The notes under the pieces were generated by a model. The model searched no databases. It saw only the letters and a program-made list of their open reading frames with translations, and was not told where the DNA came from. Made by a program: the position numbers and the translations under genes. A stretch of DNA of 38,653 bases. It comes from a virus. The stretch spans positions 1-38,653 of the IMG/VR virus record IMGVR_UViG_3300035034_002507; one strand, given 5' to 3'. Shown here piece by piece: positions 14,116-22,739 of this stretch. The first letter of the stretch is position 1. Every line of letters begins with the position of its first letter.

Positions 14116-14825
14116 GGTGCTACTCGTCCATTTCTGCAGAAGGCCTCGTGGGTTATGGGCATGTGTAGAGCAAAGGCCGCTTCAAGTTGCTTGGCTACAT
14201 CATGGATTTCTTGCATTGGTGTGGATGGAAAAGTGCCCTCATCGAGCGTACGGAGCGACAAGAACGCCATCAATGAGCGAGCATTGCATGTTGCAAACAT
14301 ACGGCTATAGAGACCGACTGGGAGCACTGCACGGGCAACCTCATTCGCAATACCATCAGCCCTCATTTCCTGATAGACACGGTAAGCGATGGTGTAAACC
14401 TGCTCCATTCTATCAATAGTCCTCATCCATTGTTCATCTGAGCCCTTGACGAATGTATAGCTACCAGGTTTGCCTTCTTGAACCATCTTGCGATTGCTGT
14501 CGGGAACCCAGAACTCAGGGGGCAGCTCGCCATAGCGGCCAGATTGCTCATTGTAAGACCACCCGATCCGATGTCGATGGAACTCACGGAAGATGAAGAT
14601 TGGGGCCTTAACGTAGAATTGGAACTGGTTATGCTCAAAAGGTGACCCGTGCCTCTTTTCCATTAGGTAGTTGATTCGGCCAGGTGTAGCTGGCTCACTA
14701 GCTAACCCGAGAGCAACTTCAGGATCGGTGCTAACTAGCATAGCCCTAATCACCATGCCATCAGTGGCCAAGTGATCGACCAGGCGACCCTCAACTTCTG
14801 GGGTGGATATAATTGGCTGGGTCAT
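14112..14825 (-). CDS. thyX: Flavin-dependent thymidylate synthase ThyX
   Basis: 237 residues. It converts dUMP to dTMP using methylene-tetrahydrofolate, NADPH and FAD. The signature is at 84-98, RHRIGWSYNEQSGRY. That is one residue longer than the usual RHR-x7-S spacing, a variant that would be worth checking in an alignment. SPFEHNQFQFYVK upstream and the C-terminal SLMAFLSLR/AVLPVGLYS segments also fit ThyX. It supplies thymidylate directly behind the DNA polymerase gene. The start follows AGAAAGAAGCTAAT and overlaps the end of the polymerase region by a few bases of ribosome site. Confidence 0.92.
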   Translation of the reverse strand: MTQPIISTPEVEGRLVDHLATDGMVIRAMLVSTDPEVALGLASEPATPGRINYLMEKRHGSPFEHNQFQFYVKAPIFIFREFHRHRIGWSYNEQSGRYGELPPEFWVPDSNRKMVQEGKPGSYTFVKGSDEQWMRTIDRMEQVYTIAYRVYQEMRADGIANEVARAVLPVGLYSRMFATCNARSLMAFLSLRTLDEGTFPSTPMQEIHDVAKQLEAAFALHMPITHEAFCRNGRVAP

Positions 14826-14826
14826 A

Positions 14827-17415
14827 TTAGCTTCTTTCTGGGAGGATGAGGTCCCGGGTTGCTTTGTCGAAGTTGTAAATTTGATCGGTGGTTAGCTCGG
14901 TAGCCCCACCCCAGTGCGACCCCACCTGAAGATCGCTGATTATGGGCACGGTAACCTCGGCCCCAAACAGTTCCTTGAATGGCAGGTTTTCCATGGTGTC
15001 TTTAATCATCGGCAGGGCTCGGGGCAGGTCGGGTATGTAGCATTCGAGGTTCACGGCATCATGGACTACACCCAATACATGCGCTCGTAGGCCCATCGCT
15101 TTGAGGTTTTGGTTGATGAGAATACCAGATAGGGTGTTCATATCTGAGCCCATGGCCTGTACTGGTGAGTTGATGGCTTGTCGCTCAGCTTCCATGACCA
15201 CCGATTGAACTTCAGAATAGATGTCGGGCAAATGTCGAATGCGGCCCAGGGGTGAGACGACTCGACCATTCTGGTGTGCGATTCGTTTTTGCCTAGTGTG
15301 CCATTTCTGCAAGCCAGGGAATTCACGGAAGTAGGTTTTGCGGAAGTGCTCAGCTTGCTGCAGGGTATAAACCATTTGCTGCTGCTCCCACATCGTGATA
15401 ACAAACTTCTTGGGATACATCCCATAGAGGAAGCCGAAGTTGGTGGGCTTGCCTACCTCTTTTCGTTGAGCCTTAGTGACTTGGCTATCTGGGATACCAA
15501 GGGCCCGAGCAGCAATGTAGATATGGAGGTCGGCACCCATGGCGAATAGTTGGAGCATGGTAGGCTCACGGGCGATATATGCTCCCAGCCGAAGCTCAAC
15601 TTGGCTGAAGTCTGCTTCAATGAATGCCCAACCTGGTGGTGCCCCGAATAAGCCACGAATAAACGGATCTCGTGGGACCTGCTGGAGATTGACGCCACGA
15701 CCTCGGTCGGCTCGTGAGGAGATCTTTTCATCATCAGCCTTACCAGAGGACATTCGCCCCGTAACTGTGCCAGCAATCTTGAAAGTGGTGTGGATACGGT
15801 GATTCTCATCCATGATCTCCTTGTAGCGGTTAACATAAGTACTGCAGTATTTCTGCCACTTAGCCCGTTCTAACAATAGATCAATCACTGGGTGCCCAGT
15901 CTCACGCAGCATGAACATAACACCCTCACGCATTGATGGGTCGCCAGGACTGCCATCAGCCTTCGTCTTACCCCGCTCATAGATAGGCAACCCAAGGTGT
16001 TCAAATAGCCACCATCGAGCAAAGTTGCTGGGGTTAAAGTTAACCTCGACTGGCTTGATGGTTTTGCCTTTGGTTGGCCAGGGCTCGTTAGACTGAGCGT
16101 GTAGGGAAGACCCAGGACTTGCCGGATCAGGCACCCATTGCATCAGCTGCTCGTCGATGTGATCTCGCGTGTCGAATGCTATCTTATGGGCAGTGTCGAG
16201 CTTTTCACGGTCGACCCAGATTCCATGCTGCTCAACTTCTCGAAGAAGGGGGCTAGCTGGCATTGTGACTCGCATGAACAGCTTAAGTAGTCTGGGTTGG
16301 TCGATGAGATCTTTTCGCAGATGGGTCCACAGAAGGAACGTATAGTAGGTATCGAGGGCATTGTAAAGCAAAACTTCCTTGAGGGGCGTGTCGATCAGAT
16401 TCTTGGTTGAGATGGCCCATTCGCCCACACCCAGGATTACTCGGGCAAGAGGTTTCAAGCCCTTCTCACGGTTTTCATCGAGGATGTGAGCAGCGAGCAT
16501 GGTGTCGAAAGTAACATCCATGGGCACCCCATGCTTGTGCAACCAGCGATCATCGAACTTACCGTTGTGAGCCAGCTTGCGGTGGGGCTTAATCATGCCC
16601 GGCTTGACATACTGTAGAACTTTACGCCAGTTCAGTCGGAAGGGGGATTGAGGGTGCCAGAGGGGTAAGGCCCAAATCGTAACCGTACCATCTTCGATTG
16701 ATTGCCCCTTATCCCTGTGTAAGAGAGTGAATGCCACTGAGACAATCGCCCCATCGGGGTCGAACTCATCGAAGCCGGTTGTTTCAATATCATAAGATAC
16801 AGTGTCGGCCGTGGCCAGTGCCTCTTTCAGTAAAGGTAGGTGATCTTTTTTCCAGGCAACCGTGATCTTAGGTCGCTCTGAGGCCACATTGCTATGGATG
16901 CCCTTGGTGGCATTAGCGAAGAACTTAAGATCAGCTCGCCAGGCAGGCTCTTGTCGAGGGTTACGCATAACCGCAGCGGGGCTGATGGTGGCGAACATAC
17001 TAGCACCGGGCACGGCTTTGGCCTCGATGACCTTACCTCGCCACTTCATGATGCCTGAGTGACCACTCAATTCCTTCAGCGGCTCATTACCGAAAGCCAA
17101 GATAAACTCAGGCTTAACCCATGCAAGTTCATCCGCTAGGTACGGGGCGCAGGCTACAAACTCAGGCTTGCGGGGCTCGACATCGAACGAGCGGCACTTG
17201 ATGACCGAGGTGAAATAGATCTCATTGACATCCAACCCAGCATTCGTCAACGCTGCTTCGAGGTAAGTTTGATAGGACCCCGAGTTGGGCATCCTAGATA
17301 CGACCATGATTTTACTGCGTCGAGGTCCAATACCAGGTTCGCAGACATTCTCAGTCTCGAGGTGAAGTTTGCATCGTGTGCAACCTGGGTCGTTAAGTAC
17401 TAGTGAACGGGGCAT
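14827..17415 (-). CDS. UDG-like / 3'-5' exonuclease / DNA polymerase I fusion
   Basis: 862 residues from ATG 17415 (TAATG overlap; the 17514 start would overlap the leaderless gene). Residues 1-165 resemble a family 4 uracil-DNA glycosylase, with four cysteines (12, 15, 74, 89) spaced like its 4Fe-4S ligands. The catalytic motifs look lost: SRMPN replaces the GEAPG-type loop and SPA replaces HPS/HPA. A DnaQ-like exonuclease follows (D209-x-E211, AHNGKFDDRW at 282-291, YNALD at 351-355). The polymerase has motif A DFSQVELRL (602-610), motif B ending GKPTNFGFLYG (655-665) and motif C VVHDAVNLE (783-791). Alanine 787 stands where E. coli Pol I has Glu883. This is the replicative polymerase. The N-terminal domain may bind template uracil or a modified base rather than excise it. 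Confidence 0.9.
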   Translation of the reverse strand: MPRSLVLNDPGCTRCKLHLETENVCEPGIGPRRSKIMVVSRMPNSGSYQTYLEAALTNAGLDVNEIYFTSVIKCRSFDVEPRKPEFVACAPYLADELAWVKPEFILAFGNEPLKELSGHSGIMKWRGKVIEAKAVPGASMFATISPAAVMRNPRQEPAWRADLKFFANATKGIHSNVASERPKITVAWKKDHLPLLKEALATADTVSYDIETTGFDEFDPDGAIVSVAFTLLHRDKGQSIEDGTVTIWALPLWHPQSPFRLNWRKVLQYVKPGMIKPHRKLAHNGKFDDRWLHKHGVPMDVTFDTMLAAHILDENREKGLKPLARVILGVGEWAISTKNLIDTPLKEVLLYNALDTYYTFLLWTHLRKDLIDQPRLLKLFMRVTMPASPLLREVEQHGIWVDREKLDTAHKIAFDTRDHIDEQLMQWVPDPASPGSSLHAQSNEPWPTKGKTIKPVEVNFNPSNFARWWLFEHLGLPIYERGKTKADGSPGDPSMREGVMFMLRETGHPVIDLLLERAKWQKYCSTYVNRYKEIMDENHRIHTTFKIAGTVTGRMSSGKADDEKISSRADRGRGVNLQQVPRDPFIRGLFGAPPGWAFIEADFSQVELRLGAYIAREPTMLQLFAMGADLHIYIAARALGIPDSQVTKAQRKEVGKPTNFGFLYGMYPKKFVITMWEQQQMVYTLQQAEHFRKTYFREFPGLQKWHTRQKRIAHQNGRVVSPLGRIRHLPDIYSEVQSVVMEAERQAINSPVQAMGSDMNTLSGILINQNLKAMGLRAHVLGVVHDAVNLECYIPDLPRALPMIKDTMENLPFKELFGAEVTVPIISDLQVGSHWGGATELTTDQIYNFDKATRDLILPERS

Positions 17416-17639
17416 TACTTGATCATCACTGAGTTGGCAGTTATGGGTTGAATGGAGATACGGCCTGGGTTCATCACGGCGACGATCTGGAATGCCCCGA
17501 GTGAGTCGACCCAAGTGATTCGCCAGATACGGTTGCCATCAGGGTCGCCAATTGTGAGACTACTGAAAGCAACATCGGGAGCGTTGTGTCGTTTGATGAC
17601 CGCCCGTCGCTTCGATTTCGGTGCATCAATATAAGCCAT
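17415..17639 (-). CDS. Small basic hypothetical protein, leaderless
   Basis: 74 residues. ATG 17639 is 6 nt after the -10 of promoter P7, so the transcript should start at the initiation codon. Its N-terminus is basic (KSKRRAVIKRH) and the rest looks like a small beta domain. The stop overlaps the polymerase start as TAATG, so it is co-translated with the polymerase. Family unknown. Confidence 0.7.
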   Translation of the reverse strand: MAYIDAPKSKRRAVIKRHNAPDVAFSSLTIGDPDGNRIWRITWVDSLGAFQIVAVMNPGRISIQPITANSVMIK

Positions 17640-17645
17640 GTCATC

Positions 17646-17674
17646 ATCATATCATTCTAGCATTTCCAGGTCAA
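17646..17674 (-). promoter_or_regulatory. Promoter P7: TTGACC-17-TATGAT
   Basis: TTGACC (17674-17669), 17-nt spacer ending GAATGA, TATGAT (17651-17646). It overlaps the last codons of the dCMP deaminase gene. The start codon is 6 nt downstream. It drives the polymerase and thyX operon. Confidence 0.85.
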
Positions 17675-18086
17675 TTCCGGCGGACCTCAATAATTCTAGC
17701 CCTGCATGATCTCTATAGTCATTGAGATAGACGACTTTAGCAATCCCAGAATTGACGGCAAGCTCAGCGCACTTTCGGCAAGGTAGGTGTGTGCAATATA
17801 GCGTAGCCCCGTCAACAGCGATTCCATATCTGGCGGCGTAGGCAATACAATTCGACTCAGCGTGAACTGAGGACTTGCACCCCCCATTTGTGCCTGCATG
17901 ACACTCGTCACCGCAGTGAGGTAATCCGGCGGGAGCTCCGTTATAGCCGGTGACAAGAATGCGACCATCTCTTGCAATCGCTGCTCCAACGTGAGCACGT
18001 CGGCAAGTACTCCTCTCGGCAAACAATTGGGCGACATCCATGCAGAGTTGATCCCTGCCAATTCTAGGGTCATACGCCGGCTCCAT
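17652..18086 (-). CDS. dCMP deaminase
   Basis: 144 residues from ATG 18086, placed by AGGAGGAAGAAT; an upstream reading from 18113 is less likely. It deaminates dCMP to dUMP, the ThyX substrate. The zinc-binding and catalytic motif H75-A-E77 and P102-C103-x2-C106 are present. The insert with HCGDECHAGTNGGC is typical of phage and bacterial dCMP deaminases, where it binds a structural zinc. It overlaps the ThyA-fold gene upstream by 17 nt. Confidence 0.93.
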   Translation of the reverse strand: MEPAYDPRIGRDQLCMDVAQLFAERSTCRRAHVGAAIARDGRILVTGYNGAPAGLPHCGDECHAGTNGGCKSSVHAESNCIAYAARYGIAVDGATLYCTHLPCRKCAELAVNSGIAKVVYLNDYRDHAGLELLRSAGIDLEMLE

Positions 18087-18885
18087 ATTCTTCTTCCTCC
18101 TGGTAGTCCTCAATTAGCTTTCGGATCATCGGGCCATCCCCCTCGAAGCAATGGAGGGAAGTCATGTGCATATGCAGTGATGACGCTCGCACTGTGATCC
18201 CGTTTCCCTGCAGTATCCCTACGACCCACTGAAGCAATCTTGCGGCCATATAAGCGTCATCTTTGAGGTGGCGCATGATGTCACAAGAACGCATGAAGTA
18301 GACAATGGTGGCCAAATTGTCACGGATGATGAACTGATAACCCAGGGTGCATGGCACTCGTTGACCCTGAACTGAGCCCGTATCTTCAGGAAACCATATA
18401 GGGAGATAAGCTTGACGAGTGTGAGGATTCCTGAGCAACATGTTGACCACATCGGCCAGGTCGCCATAGTCGTACCGGATGCCCATGTTGGGGAATTTCG
18501 GGTCGGTGACAGCCAGCTTTGGCCAAATTCGCTCAGGGTAGGTGTGGGAGAATATCTCGCCCTCTTTGTGTTCCTTGTTACCGTTTTGGTGGAAGGGCCA
18601 CCATGCCTCAGAAGGTGGAGGGTTCAATGGTTCACCCCCGACTCGTTCTTGGAAATGATCTTCAGCCCAAGGCAGATTCGGATTATAGTAAGCTTGAGTT
18701 CGTTCGAGCATATCCACACCAGGGGTAGGGACATCCAGGGTGATAGCTTCATTCATCAACTCGTAGGTTATGCTCATCGGGTGGTCATGGCCGGGCTGAG
18801 ATTGCCATTCACCAACATGAACTCTGCGGCCATTTCGATCCATGCGGTAGATCAAATCCATGTACCACTCAGGTTCAGTCTTCAT
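18070..18885 (-). CDS. ThyA-fold pyrimidine hydroxymethylase-like protein
   Basis: 271 residues from ATG 18885 (11-nt overlap). Catalytic Cys179 in RVPC sits exactly 20 residues before R199-S-C-D202, as C146 and R166 do in E. coli ThyA. Asp210 lies at R+11, where ThyA has Asn177, the residue that reads the pyrimidine base. His240 falls at R+41 as His207 does. In dCMP hydroxymethylases, and in engineered thymidylate synthases, Asp at this site switches recognition from uracil to cytosine. The protein may therefore make 5-hydroxymethyl-dCMP or a related nucleotide. The rest is strongly diverged. ThyX is encoded nearby, so a second dTMP synthase would be redundant. Confidence 0.72.
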   Translation of the reverse strand: MKTEPEWYMDLIYRMDRNGRRVHVGEWQSQPGHDHPMSITYELMNEAITLDVPTPGVDMLERTQAYYNPNLPWAEDHFQERVGGEPLNPPPSEAWWPFHQNGNKEHKEGEIFSHTYPERIWPKLAVTDPKFPNMGIRYDYGDLADVVNMLLRNPHTRQAYLPIWFPEDTGSVQGQRVPCTLGYQFIIRDNLATIVYFMRSCDIMRHLKDDAYMAARLLQWVVGILQGNGITVRASSLHMHMTSLHCFEGDGPMIRKLIEDYQEEEEYGAGV

Positions 18886-19918
18886 CGTCGAGAATCTTTC
18901 TGCTGGGTGCGGTTGACGGCACATAGTCGGGGGATGAATATTCACCGGGTGCTCGAGGAAGCATGATTCCTGAGAGGTCGAGCTGGTCGATGGTTATGGA
19001 CTCGAGAGGCTGGTAGGCTTTGAAGTATTCTTTTTGTTCCCCCGTCTTAGCCCCCTTCTTGTAGTAAGACCAGCCCTCAAATTCCTGAGCCCGCTCATAC
19101 CCCAGCACCTCAGTATGGTAGCGTCGACGAATGCGGCGATAGGTGTTGTATGTCATGTCACCCAGGGTCTTGCCCTGCTGATCCATGAGGATCATTTTCT
19201 GAAGCCATTGCCGAGTCATGGTTAGGGCCGGCCGTTCAGCGATGTAATCCCAGTCACCCTCATCACGAAGCTTGGTCTCGCTAAACCGCAACCACCGACG
19301 GTATTGCTTCCTCAGTTTGGGGTCAGGGTGATTAAGCAGGTAGGCCATCGACTTGAAGTTGTGGTACTGGGCAGCCTCATTCAGCCAGACGAACTCGAAG
19401 TCTGCAACGTCGCAGCCCAGCTCGTCCGCAAGATAGCTAGCGCACATCCAAGCAACGCTGAGGTCCAAACCGGAAAGGTACCCAAGATAGCTTGTCCGGC
19501 TATGTAATGTAATCTGGGGGCGAGGAGTGGCTCGGTATGTTATAGTCTTGATACAACCGCCCCACCGTCGTGATTCCTTGTTTCCAAAAGCTGCGCCCCC
19601 TCGGGATTTGACCTGATTGAGCTCGAGCAAAGCTTGCCCCCTGCCCTTGAGCCCGATGTACCTGGTCGCATTTTCCAGCCACTTGAGCAGATTTTCTCGT
19701 GGGATGTATTGTCGAACCATCATGGTCCATCGACTCGGCGTCAACCAAAGATTCTTGAGATCGAAATCCCATTCCATTGATGGTGTGGTAGCTATGGCAT
19801 GATGAATCTGAACATCGACCGAGCTGATGTAATCGAGCTTGGGTGCCTTGGCATGGATGAGTGACCGGCACATCTTGTCATGCAGCTCGGTCAGGGTATC
19901 TGCTTGGTAAGTTCTCAT
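18875..19918 (-). CDS. Second, divergent ThyA-superfamily-like protein
   Basis: 347 residues; ATGA overlap sets the start at 19918. The core around 120-190 follows thymidylate synthase. Cys122 (WGGC) precedes R141 by 19 residues. R141-T-S-Y fills the RSCD slot, and Asp152 lies at R+11, the Asn177 position. A VADFEFVWLNEAAQYH segment matches the GDF-VW...H segment of ThyA. The C-terminal 150 residues are Arg/Tyr-rich and not ThyA-like. I infer a partner or alternative substrate enzyme for the adjacent ThyA-fold protein. The assignment comes from motif spacing only, and there is weak overall similarity. Confidence 0.55.
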   Translation of the reverse strand: MRTYQADTLTELHDKMCRSLIHAKAPKLDYISSVDVQIHHAIATTPSMEWDFDLKNLWLTPSRWTMMVRQYIPRENLLKWLENATRYIGLKGRGQALLELNQVKSRGGAAFGNKESRRWGGCIKTITYRATPRPQITLHSRTSYLGYLSGLDLSVAWMCASYLADELGCDVADFEFVWLNEAAQYHNFKSMAYLLNHPDPKLRKQYRRWLRFSETKLRDEGDWDYIAERPALTMTRQWLQKMILMDQQGKTLGDMTYNTYRRIRRRYHTEVLGYERAQEFEGWSYYKKGAKTGEQKEYFKAYQPLESITIDQLDLSGIMLPRAPGEYSSPDYVPSTAPSRKILDDED

Positions 19919-20430
19919 CCGTTAGCTTCTCTCTTGTTATAAACGTAGCTATTACTGCAGCCCAAGCAACAGAATTTCATGAGTGTGAAGTCGATCATCC
20001 GGTCCCAGAGCAACTTCTCATCAGCTTCGGCCAGATCGGTGTGGCACCAAGGGCACTTGCCCGTCACCCCATCATAACCTTCGATCTGTCGTTGAGCATT
20101 CTTTTTTCGCTTGGCAAGATATTTTTCACTGATGGCATCGGCTAAGTTCTCAGCATCTGTCGTCTCATCCCCAGCAACCAAGATCAGATTCAAGAAGAAG
20201 TGAAGAGCATCAACTATCTCGCTTAGATATCGGTCTTGGTTGATGTGATCTGAGCTAGCCCAGGGCTTCCACCCCGTTTCATCTAGGGCTTCGGTCAGCT
20301 CAGTGATGAGTGCCGTGTGCATCTGAGACAAAAATCGCATCTTGTCATCGGGGCTCATGGTTCGAGGGCTACCCCCCATGTGCTTGACTTGTAAATCCTC
20401 CTGCAGTTTCAGGAATGTTGTTAGCTGCAT
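19915..20430 (-). CDS. All-alpha NTP pyrophosphatase (dUTPase/dCTPase-like) with zinc ribbon
   Basis: 171 residues. The metal-binding signature E44-x2-E47 ... E71-x2-D74 matches dimeric dUTPase/MazG-like all-alpha NTP pyrophosphatases, a family that includes phage enzymes acting on dUTP and dCTP. It would hydrolyse a canonical dNTP to the dNMP, feeding the ThyA-fold enzymes and keeping the base out of phage DNA. A C-terminal ribbon (C126, C129, C154 or C155, C158) is an addition to the usual fold. It overlaps the kinase by 10 nt and the next gene by 4 nt. Confidence 0.78.
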   Translation of the reverse strand: MQLTTFLKLQEDLQVKHMGGSPRTMSPDDKMRFLSQMHTALITELTEALDETGWKPWASSDHINQDRYLSEIVDALHFFLNLILVAGDETTDAENLADAISEKYLAKRKKNAQRQIEGYDGVTGKCPWCHTDLAEADEKLLWDRMIDFTLMKFCCLGCSNSYVYNKREANG

Positions 20431-20984
20431 TGGTTTGCCCTTTCTAGGCGTTCGATGTCTTCAACAAGTTCGCTGAAGTCCATGGTGGTGTAATCCCACA
20501 CCAAGATATTCCGGTCTTGATGGGTCATGGGATAGGGGTTATTGTTGGCGAGCCAGGCATGGTAATACCAGTAGTATACCTCAATGTTCTCAACCGGGAA
20601 ATCATCCTGGGCCATGTTCAGTACAACAGTCTCGAGGGGTGGCATACAGATGATGACTATGGGCTTCTGCATCCAGAACTTCTTGATCTGGTGAGTTAGC
20701 CACCTTAGGCTGTCGAAGCCTTCTGGGAATTTCTGCCTGAGGGTTGGGCCGTAGATACATTCTGAGATGAGAGCATGTCGGTCATAAATGATCTCACCCC
20801 CATCAGCCTTGTATATATTCCTTTCTTCTTGAACCCACTCGGCCATAGGCACCAAGTGCTTGGTATCACTACCAGTCGACCTTGGCCTAACCTTGAGGTC
20901 TGGCATCAACTCACATAGCCGAGAAATTACGTGAGTTTTACCTGACCCATCAACCCCCTCCACTACGATCATCATCTTGAGCAT
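20421..20984 (-). CDS. Deoxynucleoside monophosphate kinase (thymidylate kinase-like)
   Basis: 187 residues. The P-loop is GVDGSGKT (10-17), followed by YDRHALISECIYG, which resembles the DRY/DRH segment of thymidylate kinases. It transfers phosphate from ATP to a dNMP. In this context it may phosphorylate dTMP and a modified dNMP made by the ThyA-fold proteins. It is the first gene of the operon from promoter P8, with AAAGAAGGGAT before ATG 20984. Confidence 0.83.
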   Translation of the reverse strand: MLKMMIVVEGVDGSGKTHVISRLCELMPDLKVRPRSTGSDTKHLVPMAEWVQEERNIYKADGGEIIYDRHALISECIYGPTLRQKFPEGFDSLRWLTHQIKKFWMQKPIVIICMPPLETVVLNMAQDDFPVENIEVYYWYYHAWLANNNPYPMTHQDRNILVWDYTTMDFSELVEDIERLERANQCS

Positions 20985-21013
20985 ATCCCTTCTTTAGTAA
21001 TAGCCGAGTAAGT

Positions 21014-21042
21014 ATCATATCATTCTTGTGAAAATCTCGCAA
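21014..21042 (-). promoter_or_regulatory. Promoter P8: TTGCGA-17-TATGAT
   Basis: TTGCGA (21042-21037), 17-nt spacer ending GAATGA, TATGAT (21019-21014). It controls the kinase, pyrophosphatase, both ThyA-fold genes and dCMP deaminase. The leader of about 25 nt has a good ribosome site. Confidence 0.8.
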
Positions 21043-21058
21043 ATGCCGCGTTCTTGAA

Positions 21059-22588
21059 CTAGGGTCGGAAGTTTCGGAGAAGTCGATGAGGACTGGCTTG
21101 AATCATTTTAACGATGTCCCCATCAGTCTGCAGTGCTTCAAACATAAGCTCGTCATAGGTACCCTCGCCCAACAAGTAGTAGAATCGGTTAGCTTTACCA
21201 GACAGGGCGATTCGGTCCAGCGATTGACTGTAATCGACGAAGCTATTAACGAGGCTATACCACACCATCGTCGATGCAGTTCGGAGGTCAATCCCGAGTG
21301 AGCCGGCTTGAGGGTTCATAATGAAGGCTGCGGCAGTGTCGCATTCACGAAACCCCTTGATAGCCGCCTGTCGCTCAGCAGGCTTCATTCCGCCCTGTAG
21401 TAGGAAGACCTTAGGCTTGCTTGAGTATCCCTCAATCATCTTGGCAATCGAGGCGATGTCAGCCCTGAAGCGGGCGCAAATAACCACCTTCTCATCTTGC
21501 TCCATCCAATCATGCATCAGATCGTCAAGGTAACGAAGCTTCTCTTTGCCTACTCTGACCCATCGTCCTTCGGGATGTTCGAGGGTGGGTGAGGTTTTGG
21601 CGAGACCGGAGGTAATCTGGGCGAAACGCAAGTTCTGCACCAGCTTGATCGAGGCTTCGGTGTATTCTCCCGACTCAATGCGAGCCACCATCTCTTCTGC
21701 CATGTCATCATAAATCTTAGCCGTTTCTTCTAGAGGTACCTTGATAATCTTGGGTGGAAAGTTTGCCGGCAGATCGAAGCATTCATCTCGAGCAACTGCG
21801 AATGCCTCTTTGTGGAGTTTCTTTCGTAGCTTGGGTTCGTTCTTGACCCCGATGAATTGTGAGAATCCATTGCGTTCTAGGAATCGGCCATATTCACCTT
21901 TGAACTCAGCCAAGTTCATGCCGGCGATCAGGGGAGATTGTGGATTCAGAAACTTCCATTGACTGAAGAGGTCAAAGACTCGCTTAGCCTTCGTCACTGC
22001 TGTACCCGTTGCAATGATGCGGTAGTCGGCATGAGGGCCGATCGAGTGGAGGGCTCTAGATTTCATGGCCGAAGTACTCTTAATGCGGTGGCTCTCATCA
22101 AGCACGATCAGGTGTGGATTCCATGCGATGATCTTCTTCTTGATGGTGTATCTTCCACCACGTGATTTAGATCTTCGACCCGTGTCTATGCCGCCTTTGA
22201 TAATTTTAGCTCCTGGCGTTGACAAGGCATCAAAGTTCATGATGACAAAGTCAAGCTGAGAGCCCCCATACCTGGGCAACTCGAATCGCTTTCGACCTCG
22301 CTTATCCCACATGGTTATCCGGTAATTGACTGGGCAATGAATGGCGATCTCATCGACCCACACCTCCATGACTGAGACCGGGCAAACAATGAGTACTCTG
22401 CTGGCTTTACCTCGTTGGTGCAGGATTGACGCCCAGTCGATACACACCTTGGTCTTGCCCGTTCGAGGTTCCATCAATAGGGCCCCGCCGTCAGTACCCT
22501 TCTCGATAAGGTACTTCAGGGCTGCGACTTGGTGCTTATAGGGTTTCGTCTTGAATCGGTAAGTATCCCGGTTTTTAGTGCTTGTCAC
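21059..22588 (-). CDS. SNF2-family DNA helicase/translocase
   Basis: 509 residues from GTG 22588. Superfamily 2 motifs are present: Q-like KPYKHQ at 15-20, Walker A PRTGKT (41-46), DESH (164-167), ATGTAV, and in the second domain VVICARFRADI, LLQGGM, NPQAGSLGIDLRTAS, and Q/D-rich YSQSLDRI. These fit the small SNF2-type helicases common in siphoviruses. It probably acts in replication or recombination by moving along double-stranded DNA. The small membrane protein gene overlaps its start by 14 nt. Confidence 0.9.
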   Translation of the reverse strand: MTSTKNRDTYRFKTKPYKHQVAALKYLIEKGTDGGALLMEPRTGKTKVCIDWASILHQRGKASRVLIVCPVSVMEVWVDEIAIHCPVNYRITMWDKRGRKRFELPRYGGSQLDFVIMNFDALSTPGAKIIKGGIDTGRRSKSRGGRYTIKKKIIAWNPHLIVLDESHRIKSTSAMKSRALHSIGPHADYRIIATGTAVTKAKRVFDLFSQWKFLNPQSPLIAGMNLAEFKGEYGRFLERNGFSQFIGVKNEPKLRKKLHKEAFAVARDECFDLPANFPPKIIKVPLEETAKIYDDMAEEMVARIESGEYTEASIKLVQNLRFAQITSGLAKTSPTLEHPEGRWVRVGKEKLRYLDDLMHDWMEQDEKVVICARFRADIASIAKMIEGYSSKPKVFLLQGGMKPAERQAAIKGFRECDTAAAFIMNPQAGSLGIDLRTASTMVWYSLVNSFVDYSQSLDRIALSGKANRFYYLLGEGTYDELMFEALQTDGDIVKMIQASPHRLLRNFRP

Positions 22589-22739
22589 TCGGCGGTCCCC
22601 AGTCAGATTGCTTGGCTGTAGCCAGGTCTTTAATGCCCCTGTATAGCCCTATGAAGATGGCGGCAATGACGGCCAACCCAATAACGGCTACGCCGATGAA
22701 GACCAATATCGCTATTAGCCCTAGAGTCAACTCAATCAT
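22575..22739 (-). CDS. 54-residue single-span membrane protein
   Basis: ATG 22739 overlaps the end of the preceding gene by 8 nt. Residues 5-33 are strongly hydrophobic (Leu/Ile/Val/Ala/Gly), enough for one long membrane span, followed by a polar C-terminus. It lies between the Cys-rich gene and the SNF2 helicase gene. Confidence 0.65.
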   Translation of the reverse strand: MIELTLGLIAILVFIGVAVIGLAVIAAIFIGLYRGIKDLATAKQSDWGPPSDKH

